From: an uncultured Balneolaceae bacterium
GTDB taxonomy: Bacteria; Bacteroidota; Rhodothermia; Balneolales; Balneolaceae
Direction of reading: 5' to 3'
Assembly: GCA_938003885.1 (NCBI GenBank)
Contig: CALKWT010000014.1
Span: 1 to 6,586 of the forward strand
DNA: 6,586 nt
Part shown: positions 1 through 5,335 of the stretch, piece after piece
Layout of the letters: the number at the start of each line of letters is the position of its first letter
Position numbering within the stretch: position 1 is the stretch's first letter
Notes under the pieces: generated by a model
What the model saw: only the letters and a program-made list of their open reading frames with translations
Told to the model about the DNA's origin: nothing
Database searches by the model: none
Program-made: the position numbers and the translations under genes

Positions 1-511
1 CAAACTCTTCCCAGTTGTAGTCGGGGCGGCCGGTAATCTGAGGTTGTGAGACCAGAATGATTTTTCCGTTAATGCTCTCCAGCCAGGCATCAAACTCTGC
101 CTGATTTTCTACCATGGGGAGGATCTCCAGCTCTGCGGTTATCCCCTCAGGGCCGGTAGCCGGGCTCCATGCAAGCTGCTGCCCGTTCAGGGAGACTACC
201 CGCGGCGAGACCATATCGATATGAGTAATTCCACGCACCCAGCCGTCCCATTCGCCATACTGCTGATTTTCCGCTTCAATTCCCCATTCGTTAAACTGCT
301 CGACAGCCCAGTCGTGTGCGTGCTGCATCTGGGGGGTTCCAACCAGGCGGGGCCCGATGAAGTCTGTTAGTTTATAAGCCAGCTTCTCGAGCTGGGAGTT
401 TTCCGTCGCTTCTTTAACGATCGCATCAACCACTTCCTGCTGCGTCTGGGCAGTCAAAGAAGTTGTCACTGCCATCACCAAAGCAAGGCATAGATAAAGA
501 GTTTTTCTCAT
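1..511 (-). CDS. Exported M28-family zinc peptidase, N-terminal part only
   Basis: This gene runs off the left edge; the first 170 codons are visible. It starts at an ATG (511-509) encoding a basic MRK N-terminus, a hydrophobic segment to about residue 19 and a likely signal peptidase I site after LTA (residue 21), so the product should be exported. The mature part opens with a helical region and the motif GPRLVGTP (53-60), then HDWAVEQFNEWGIEAE (66-81). This layout is typical of the N-terminus of secreted M28 aminopeptidase/carboxypeptidase-like proteins, where it precedes the zinc domain. KIILVSQP (150-157) resembles a strand of the PA-type insert often found there. The zinc ligands and catalytic Glu would lie beyond the window, so activity cannot be judged. 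No strong Shine-Dalgarno is present; AAAGAGA lies about 8 bases upstream. It is divergent from the sugar dehydrogenase gene. Seen: signal peptide and motifs. Inferred: peptidase function, from resemblance to the family. Confidence 0.82.
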   Translation of the reverse strand, partial: MRKTLYLCLALVMAVTTSLTAQTQQEVVDAIVKEATENSQLEKLAYKLTDFIGPRLVGTPQMQHAHDWAVEQFNEWGIEAENQQYGEWDGWVRGITHIDMVSPRVVSLNGQQLAWSPATGPEGITAELEILPMVENQAEFDAWLESINGKIILVSQPQITGRPDYNWEEF

Positions 512-584
512 AACAAATTTCTCTTTGGATTTATAGAATATTATTAAGGTTATCCTGATAATATAGTTACTAATAAGGTAAAAG

Positions 585-620
585 GGATGAAAGGTAACGT
601 CATTTTACCTTTTAGCATCC
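585..620. promoter_or_regulatory. Inverted repeat in the divergent promoter region
   Basis: The 280-base gap between the divergent peptidase and sugar dehydrogenase genes contains an imperfect dyad. GGATG + AAAGGTAA (585-597) pairs with TTACCTTT (605-612) and CATCC (616-620), leaving a 7-base loop and a 3-base TAG bulge, 13 pairs in all. Another direct AAGGTAA lies at 575-581 and an imperfect one (AAGGTTA) at 546-552. Since both flanking genes read away from this site, it is not placed as a terminator for either, and no T-run follows on the plus strand. An operator or a structured 5' leader for the leftward peptidase gene is more likely. I could not assign a convincing -33/-7 or -35/-10 promoter pair on either strand here. 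The dyad is seen; its regulatory role is inference. Confidence 0.35.
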
Positions 621-791
621 TTCTCCCATCGCGTCTATGAAACATTCAGGAATTTTTTGACTCCTTTACGTGTTTATATGCTGTCGAACTGCCTGGATGC
701 CTGATCGGTCCGGTAAGTGGTGTGATGCAGGCCATCATGCGGTTCCGAACAAAATTCAGAGATGAAGTGATCAACCCAAAACAACATAGAT

Positions 792-2024
792 ATGATGAGA
801 ACCCTGGCCTTTCCGCTATTTTTCTTACTCCTTATTTCCTGTTCCAACGGAACATCGGCCGATCCCGATATCGACCCCGATCCTGATCCCGAACCCCCGG
901 AGCCGGTGCTCTCCTACAGCTACACGGTAACCGAGGCTTTCCCCAACCTCTCCTTCAACCGGCCCCTCGGACTCACGCACGCCGGAGATCAGTCCGGCCG
1001 GATTTTTGTAACCGAGCAGGATGGGTTGATCTATACTTTTGAGAAGGACTCCACGGTTTCACAGAAAAATCTTTTCCTCGATATCAGCAGTCTGGTCGAA
1101 CGGGAAGGCAATGAGCAGGGGCTGCTGGGGCTTGCTTTTCATCCCGATTACTCCTCCAACGGCCACTTCTTTGTAAACTATACGGAGGTGGGTACTGGAA
1201 CGACCGTCATCTCCCGCTTTACGGTATCGGGTGATCCGGGCCAGGCAGATTCCGGGAGTGAAGTGCGGCTGATGGAGATTGAGCAGCCATTGGAGAATCA
1301 CAACGGAGGGGATATGGCGTTCGGGCCAGACGGATACCTCTATATAGCACTGGGGGATGGAGGCGGAGCGGGAGATCCGGAAGCGAATGGGCAAGACCGC
1401 ACCACGCTGCTGGGAGCGATCTTACGTATTGATCCGGATCAGGCCGATGGGGATCGTCTCTACAGCATCCCCTCAGACAATCCATTTGTCGGGGACAGTG
1501 AAGGTTTCCGGGAAGAGATTTATGCCTATGGGCTGCGGAATCCATGGAGGATCAGTTTTGATGCAGAGACGGGGGAGTTGTGGGCTGCCGATGTAGGACA
1601 GCGAAAGTGGGAGGAGATCAACATCATAGAGAACGGGAAAAACTATGGCTGGAACGTCTTCGAAGGGACAGAATGTTACTCGCCGGACCTCGGGTGCAAC
1701 GCGTCTGATTTTCAGGCGCCGGTCTATGAGTATCCGCACGAGCCGGGTAACGGTTCGATTACCGGCGGTTATGTCTACCGCGGAGAGGAGATGGCGGGCC
1801 TGGCCGGCCGCTACATCTATGCCGACTTTCTCTCCGGACAGGTCTGGGCGTTTGATCCCGACCCGGAAGCGGATCCTGTCAATGAAGAGCTGGATACCAT
1901 CGAAGCGAATATATCAGCCTTCGGAGTCGATGAGGAGGGTGAGATCTATCTTTGCGGATTTGACGGAAAAATTTACCGATTTTCTCAGGAAGTGATCATT
2001 GAAGAGCTTCCCGAACAGGAGTGA
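792..2024 (+). CDS. PQQ-dependent glucose/sorbosone dehydrogenase family lipoprotein
   Basis: The 410-residue product is a predicted lipoprotein: a short hydrophobic signal ends in the lipobox LISC, with Cys17 as lipidation site. A Pro/Asp/Glu tether (21-38) precedes a beta-propeller domain of the glucose/sorbosone dehydrogenase (GSDH) family, related to soluble PQQ glucose dehydrogenase, aldose sugar dehydrogenase and HHIP-like proteins. Visible family motifs are EQGLLGLAFHPDY (108-120), ENHNGGDMAFGPDGYLYIALGDGGG (168-192) with His170 at the catalytic-base position, GLRNPWRISFD (247-257) with the Arg-Asn pair that contacts PQQ in relatives, GWNVFEG (286-292) and GGYVYRG (325-331). Cys295 and Cys302 may form a disulfide. 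The family oxidises sugars with PQQ and Ca2+ outside the cytoplasm; the exact substrate cannot be read from sequence. Two ATGs are adjacent (792 and 795) with an in-frame stop at 768-770, so the start is almost fixed. No Shine-Dalgarno is seen. It probably stands alone, being divergent upstream and convergent downstream. Confidence 0.9.
   Translation: MMRTLAFPLFFLLLISCSNGTSADPDIDPDPDPEPPEPVLSYSYTVTEAFPNLSFNRPLGLTHAGDQSGRIFVTEQDGLIYTFEKDSTVSQKNLFLDISSLVEREGNEQGLLGLAFHPDYSSNGHFFVNYTEVGTGTTVISRFTVSGDPGQADSGSEVRLMEIEQPLENHNGGDMAFGPDGYLYIALGDGGGAGDPEANGQDRTTLLGAILRIDPDQADGDRLYSIPSDNPFVGDSEGFREEIYAYGLRNPWRISFDAETGELWAADVGQRKWEEINIIENGKNYGWNVFEGTECYSPDLGCNASDFQAPVYEYPHEPGNGSITGGYVYRGEEMAGLAGRYIYADFLSGQVWAFDPDPEADPVNEELDTIEANISAFGVDEEGEIYLCGFDGKIYRFSQEVIIEELPEQE
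861..905 (+). repeat. Degenerate Asp-Pro/Glu-Pro coding repeat (lipoprotein tether)
   Basis: Codons 24-38 of the sugar dehydrogenase lipoprotein are a run of degenerate GAY-CCN units encoding alternating Asp/Glu and Pro, with a single Ile. It sits immediately after the lipidated N-terminus and before the propeller domain, as expected of an extended acidic spacer holding the enzyme away from the membrane. Simple repeats like this can vary in copy number between strains. A shorter DPDPEADP stretch recurs near residues 355-362. Confidence 0.6.
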
Positions 2025-2107
2025 TTGTGGTTTCCCTGCAAACTTGAATCAGTACGTCAGCATTAGGATCGTGGTGGTTGTTCATGTGGTTTTCCGGTAA
2101 TCCTCCA

Positions 2108-3007
2108 TCAGAAAGATGCATCTTTTTCAACAAACAGGGATCCTGCTTTTATCAAATTCTCCCGGAATTCCGGCATCGACCCCACTCCTTGCCAATTGCC
2201 CCGGTTGCGCCATTCGAACCAGAGAAGGCCATCAATGTCTTCTGCTCCGGCAACAGCCCTGGCGTACCAAAAGGGGGCTTCTGCAGGCGGCTGACGCCAT
2301 TTTTCATCTTCATAAAATGCCTGGCCCACGATAAAAAACCGGGTGTTGATCTTCTTTCGTGCAGCGGTCATCAGGCGGTTCATATCCCGCTGAAACCGCT
2401 GTTCAGTGGCGATATTGCTGCCTGTCCTAAAAGGGTAGTAGTTGATGCCGATATAGTCTGCATTTTGGGGAAGCCGGCGCTGAGGACGATTGAGGATGGT
2501 AAGTGTCATTACCGTATAGGCAAACTTGTGGCCGGGCATCTCCTCCCGGGCTATGTCGATCAGCAGTTCCAGTTTTTTGTCGTCAAATCCTTTACCGTAG
2601 GGTTCATCGATCAGAAGCACAAAAGGGACCACTTCTGGATCCGGGAGCTGACTCGATTTGTCCCGCAACCGTTTTCTCCAGACATCCGGTGAATCCCCTT
2701 CCCGGAAGCCGGTGATGATTGGTATAGCGGGCAGGCCGTGGCGCGTGACCGTGCGGGTATCATCCGCAGAGAGACTCTTTCCCACATTTACGTAAGCCGC
2801 CATGCTGTCCGGCAGTGCCGGGTGATCCCAAAAGCCAAAAAACTTCTTCGTATTTTGGCCGGACATCCGGAGCGCCCTCTCATTCGGGGTCTCAGAACGT
2901 TCACTCTCACCTGCAAATAATCCGTTGTCACTCATGGCGCGGATACTTGCACAGGCTGCAACAAACAGAATTAAAAAAGAAAGTGATAAAAGAGTTTTCT
3001 TTCTCAT
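2108..3007 (-). CDS. Lipoprotein with TIM-barrel glycoside-hydrolase-like domain, family unassigned
   Basis: I chose the ATG at 3007-3005 (299 residues) over an in-frame TTG at 3019, because it places MRKK directly before the hydrophobic segment and the lipobox VAAC (Cys19). After a short linker the sequence reads like a single alpha/beta barrel: FFGFWDHP (56-63), PAIPIITGF (93-101), EVVPFVLLIDEPYGKGF (125-141), KFAYTVMTL (161-169), ADYIGINYYPF (183-193), FFIVGQAFYED (224-234) and GLLWFEWRNRGNW (260-272). The Asp-Glu-Pro at 134-136 at a strand end, INYYPF, and the Trp-rich last strand with Glu265 are the usual pattern of barrel glycoside hydrolases, where two strand-end carboxylates catalyse. 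Glu135 is a candidate acid and Glu233 or Glu265 a candidate partner. I cannot name the GH family, substrate or whether it is active. The stop is 83 bases from that of the convergent sugar dehydrogenase. No Shine-Dalgarno is evident. The lipoprotein is seen clearly; the hydrolase role is inference. Confidence 0.8.
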   Translation of the reverse strand: MRKKTLLSLSFLILFVAACASIRAMSDNGLFAGESERSETPNERALRMSGQNTKKFFGFWDHPALPDSMAAYVNVGKSLSADDTRTVTRHGLPAIPIITGFREGDSPDVWRKRLRDKSSQLPDPEVVPFVLLIDEPYGKGFDDKKLELLIDIAREEMPGHKFAYTVMTLTILNRPQRRLPQNADYIGINYYPFRTGSNIATEQRFQRDMNRLMTAARKKINTRFFIVGQAFYEDEKWRQPPAEAPFWYARAVAGAEDIDGLLWFEWRNRGNWQGVGSMPEFRENLIKAGSLFVEKDASF

Positions 3008-3448
3008 AGAACTTATCAATTTTTACCGAGCTGATTTGCTCTTTAAAGCCGGGTAGGTATGTTGTTAATTTCCTGTTTCTAACATGATCTGTAAACACGG
3101 TGTTGTTAAAATAGTTTCAGAAAGCCTCCTTCAGATGCAAATACGGTATAAATGGAATTGAACATAAAAGTTCTTGCAAAACTATTAATTTAGGTCATCA
3201 TGGATTTATCCCGGCCTCTTCCGCTTTGTCTGACATATCGAAATAAAAGTACAGGAATTATTCGAAAATGGATTGTGCGGTTATACATAACTGTCTTTTT
3301 TGCCCAGTATTTTCATTGCCGAAATTTTAAAACCTTCACAGTTGATGGATATGTTCCGGATTTAAATTCCTCTGACCTCAATCCTGACCAAAAATCGTGG
3401 TTCTTTAAAGCCTCCACCTATAAATATAAATGTTAATTTAGCAGGAAT
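3008..3448. other. A/T-rich divergent intergenic region
   Basis: This stretch separates the leftward hydrolase-like lipoprotein from the rightward hypothetical lipoprotein and must hold promoters for both. On the minus strand, TAGTTTTG (3184-3177) matches the Bacteroidota -7 consensus TAnnTTTG, but no TTG-type -33 element lies at the right distance, so it is only a weak candidate and would give a leader of about 165 bases. A near-palindrome AACAC-G-GTGTT lies at 3094-3104. The 78-codon frame at 3200-3436 lies in frame with, and 12 bases before, the next gene, but its A/T-rich, low-complexity product has no recognisable feature and I do not call it a gene. Confidence 0.5.
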
Positions 3449-4168
3449 ATGGTTCATTTAATACTTTTCATACTTCTGATTGTCACCGCTTGTAACCCTT
3501 CCGAGGGCGATCCGCTCCCGTATTTTTTAGAACAGCTGCAGCTGGACAAATCAGAAGTTTATATGGACGGGGTGGTCGTGCAGGAGATTTCAGATGATTC
3601 CGGGTATAGTGCAACAGCAGCGGTGATTCCGGTGCTGGCAGAGCGTACGGATGATTTTTTTGAATTGGATGCCTACATCTTAATTGCCGACAGGACTTCG
3701 GGTGAGATCCGTACGGTTTATACCGAAGAGAGAGCGTGGGCAAGCGATGCGTATGTTTTAAAGGATATTGAAATTGAAGCTGAACCTTACCAAATAGCCC
3801 CGGATGCCAGAGCGATCGGTGTTGTACTCCATTACCAAAGTTCCAGCAGGGTAAATCGTGTGGAAAGCAGTGAGTTATCTCTTTTTGCTGAGCAGAATGG
3901 AGAGCTGATGCGGGTATTAAAAGATTATTATCTGATGAGTTCCGGGGTTGTCATAGACGGGGAGTGCGACAGTTCAAATTCTTTGCGTTCCCGAAGTATT
4001 GAAGTATCGGATCAGCGGACGAACCACTTATTTGATCTGAAGGTTCTGGAAAAGGAAGAGCACAGTATGATAACGCCAGAAAGTTGCAGCGATCCGATTG
4101 TCACAAAGGAGGAGATGGAGTTTTATCTGAAGTTCAGAGATGGCAGGTACCAGCAAGTTGAGGAATAA
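3449..4168 (+). CDS. Uncharacterised predicted lipoprotein, beta-rich
   Basis: I do not recognise the family of this 239-residue protein. A hydrophobic N-terminus ends in the lipobox VTAC with Cys15, so lipidation and envelope location are likely. The N-region is MVH and lacks Lys/Arg, which is unusual, but an in-frame TAA at 3434-3436 rules out a longer version. AGGA (3443-3446) lies only 2 bases from the ATG, tighter than a normal Shine-Dalgarno. The mature part alternates short hydrophobic and charged segments in beta-strand fashion: VVVQEI, TAAVIPVLAE, DAYILIADRTSGEIRTVY, IEIEAEPYQIAPDARAIGVVLHYQ (107-130), ELSLFAEQNGELMRVLKDYY, ending in EFYLKFRDGRYQQV (224-237). Cys173 and Cys213 are the only cysteines besides the lipidated one and may form a disulfide. 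No catalytic motif is visible; a binding or structural role is possible but unsupported. The nearest downstream gene starts 560 bases away, so it is probably transcribed alone. Confidence 0.75.
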   Translation: MVHLILFILLIVTACNPSEGDPLPYFLEQLQLDKSEVYMDGVVVQEISDDSGYSATAAVIPVLAERTDDFFELDAYILIADRTSGEIRTVYTEERAWASDAYVLKDIEIEAEPYQIAPDARAIGVVLHYQSSSRVNRVESSELSLFAEQNGELMRVLKDYYLMSSGVVIDGECDSSNSLRSRSIEVSDQRTNHLFDLKVLEKEEHSMITPESCSDPIVTKEEMEFYLKFRDGRYQQVEE

Positions 4169-4728
4169 GCGTAAATATGAAAGGTGGCACCTGCTCTGAA
4201 TGAAGAAACGGGTGGAATTTACTGGAGACGCCGCAAGACTGTACACCTGCTGTTTGATGGTATTTTTTCGTGACGGGCGATGGAAATCCGCAGAAGTGTC
4301 GCCCGGCTGATTGTTGGGGGCAGAGCGAGTGATATATTTCAACATAGACAAGAATCCGCAGTCTTTGAAAATTTCCTCAGATCAGATGGAACGGCAAAAC
4401 ATCTGTTCATGTTTTAACTAAACAACATAACGAGGATGAGGAACAGGCAATTCACAGAACGGAAAAGAGGCCGGCTGATTATTCTGTTCAGGATAGCTCT
4501 GGTTACAACTATCCGGCAAAACATCTGATCAGGATTCATAAACTCCCGGGAGAATTTGAGAAACCAGTATTTTTTATCAGGATTGAGATCAGAGGAATTT
4601 CAAAACCGGAGTATTGATGGTTTGCGATAAGGTTTTTAAAGTTTCGACAACAATAATACTGGACGAGAAAAAGCAGTTTTACAAAGTCTCCTTCTAACTA
4701 AAATTACTATTCGAAAAGGTTCATTGAT
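4169..4728. other. 560-base region without a supportable gene; possible gene remnant
   Basis: No complete gene is convincing here. Protein-like stretches appear in all three plus frames: 4200-4310 (36 codons from ATG, containing VFFRDGRWKSAEV), 4280-4417 (45 codons from ATG, containing VARLIVGGRASDIF) and a start-less open run at 4369-4617 (about 82 codons, containing SSGYNYPAKHLIRIHK and EKPVFFIRIEIRG). They overlap, lack ribosome-binding sites and would need frameshifts to be joined. That pattern could mean a decayed gene or chance. A GC-rich inverted repeat CGGGCGA/TCGCCCG (4274-4280 / 4299-4305) has an 18-base loop and no following T-run, so it is not a classical terminator. A promoter for the flavoprotein gene should lie in the A/T-rich last 120 bases, but I could not identify one. 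Confidence 0.4.
4392..4527. repeat. 14-base direct repeat pair CGGCAAAACATCTG
   Basis: The identical 14-mer occurs at 4392-4405 and 4514-4527, 122 bases apart, within the gene-free stretch. Similarity does not extend beyond the 14 bases on either side. It could be a trace of a short duplication, a pair of protein-binding sites, or the ends of a lost insertion. The intervening 108 bases contain no recognisable element. Confidence 0.5.
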
Positions 4729-5316
4729 ATGGCAACATCAGACAACATTACAATTTTAGCATTTGCCGGCAGTTTGCGTAAAGACTCCTATAATAAAGCA
4801 CTGTTGCGGGCGGCAAAAAAACTGGCACCCAAAGAGATGAAAATAGAATTTTTTGATCTGGAAGGCATTCCGTTTTTCAATGCAGATGTAGAGGCGGAAG
4901 GAGATCCCGATTACGTAACAGAATTTAAAGAGGCGATCCGTCAGGCAGATGGAATTCTGGTAGCCACACCGGAGTATAATTATGGGATAACGAGTGTTGT
5001 GAAAGCTGCCGTAGAGTGGGCTTCGCGTCCGCCGAAAGATGCGCCCTTAGAGTTTAAGCCAGTAGGAATTATGGGGGCATCGACCTCACTGACCGGAACC
5101 GCACGTGCGCAGGGTCAGCTCCGTCAATCGTTTTCGTATACAAACTCCTACTGTATGTCGTTCCCGGAAATTCTGGTCTACCAGGCGGATAAAAAAGTTG
5201 ATGATGAGGGGAATCTGACTGATGAAGAGACGCTCGAATTTTTGGAAACGTACATGGAGGCGTACCACGAGTGGGTTGTGAAACATTTGAAGTATATCGC
5301 GGAATCGGAGGATTAG
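4729..5316 (+). CDS. NADPH-dependent FMN reductase family flavoprotein
   Basis: The 195-residue product has the flavodoxin-like fold of the NADPH-dependent FMN reductase family (PF03358), which includes quinone, chromate and azo-dye reductases of the ChrR/YieF type. After the first strand (TILAFAGS) comes GSLRKDSYN (14-22), the loop that binds FMN phosphate. LVATPEYNYGI (77-87) carries the PEYNYG motif that packs on the flavin, and KPVGIMGAS (110-118) is the next core strand and turn. Length and motif spacing are normal for the family, and no key residue appears lost. There is no signal peptide or membrane segment, so it should be cytoplasmic, binding FMN and reducing quinones or other acceptors with NAD(P)H; the true acceptor cannot be told. 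AAAAGG (4714-4719) with a 9-base spacer to the ATG is a weak Shine-Dalgarno. Its stop lies 3 bases from that of the convergent erythromycin-esterase-like gene. Confidence 0.92.
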   Translation: MATSDNITILAFAGSLRKDSYNKALLRAAKKLAPKEMKIEFFDLEGIPFFNADVEAEGDPDYVTEFKEAIRQADGILVATPEYNYGITSVVKAAVEWASRPPKDAPLEFKPVGIMGASTSLTGTARAQGQLRQSFSYTNSYCMSFPEILVYQADKKVDDEGNLTDEETLEFLETYMEAYHEWVVKHLKYIAESED

Positions 5317-5335
5317 AGATTAATCCATCGGATTC
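5302..5335. terminator. Hairpin spanning two convergent stop codons
   Basis: GGATTA (5310-5315) and TAATCC (5321-5326) form a perfect 6-base stem around the loop GAGAT. Outside it, GAATC (5302-5306) pairs with GATTC (5331-5335), with G5307-C5329 and a G-T pair between. Both stop codons, TAG at 5314-5316 (plus) and TAA at 5322-5320 (minus), lie in the hairpin. The symmetric placement suits a shared 3'-end structure for both convergent transcripts, but neither side has the T-run of a classical intrinsic terminator, so this may only stabilise the ends or be chance. The dyad is seen; the function is inferred. Confidence 0.35.

Noticed and set aside
657..680. TTGACT (657-662) and TATATG (675-680) as a promoter for the sugar dehydrogenase gene
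   Set aside because: The spacer is only 12 bases, far from the usual 17, and no Bacteroidota-type -7 element is present.
2112..2125. Perfect 14-base palindrome AAAGATGCATCTTT
   Set aside because: It has no loop to form a terminator and lies in the last codons of the hydrolase-like gene (KDAS). It is most simply a coincidence of coding sequence.
2078..2692. 204-codon plus-strand open frame antisense to the hydrolase-like lipoprotein gene
   Set aside because: It lies almost wholly opposite a gene with a signal peptide, lipobox and fold-like sequence. Its own product is rich in Cys, His, Phe and Pro with no signal or motif.
3200..3436. 78-codon plus-strand open frame upstream of the hypothetical lipoprotein
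   Set aside because: It lies in A/T-rich intergenic sequence, lacks a ribosome-binding site and has no recognisable signal, domain or motif. A small gene cannot be excluded.
4274..4305. CGGGCGA/TCGCCCG inverted repeat as a terminator of the hypothetical lipoprotein gene
   Set aside because: The loop is 18 bases, no T-run follows, and it starts more than 100 bases after the stop codon. The only T-run lies before it.
4028..4351. 107-codon minus-strand open frame overlapping the end of the hypothetical lipoprotein
   Set aside because: It starts at TTG, is mostly antisense to the better-supported gene or to the gene-free stretch, and has no recognisable features.
4436..4528. 30-codon frame MRNRQF... 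with a basic N-terminus and short hydrophobic stretch
   Set aside because: It resembles a tiny membrane peptide, but it has no ribosome-binding site and an interrupted hydrophobic segment, and it overlaps a longer open run in another frame.
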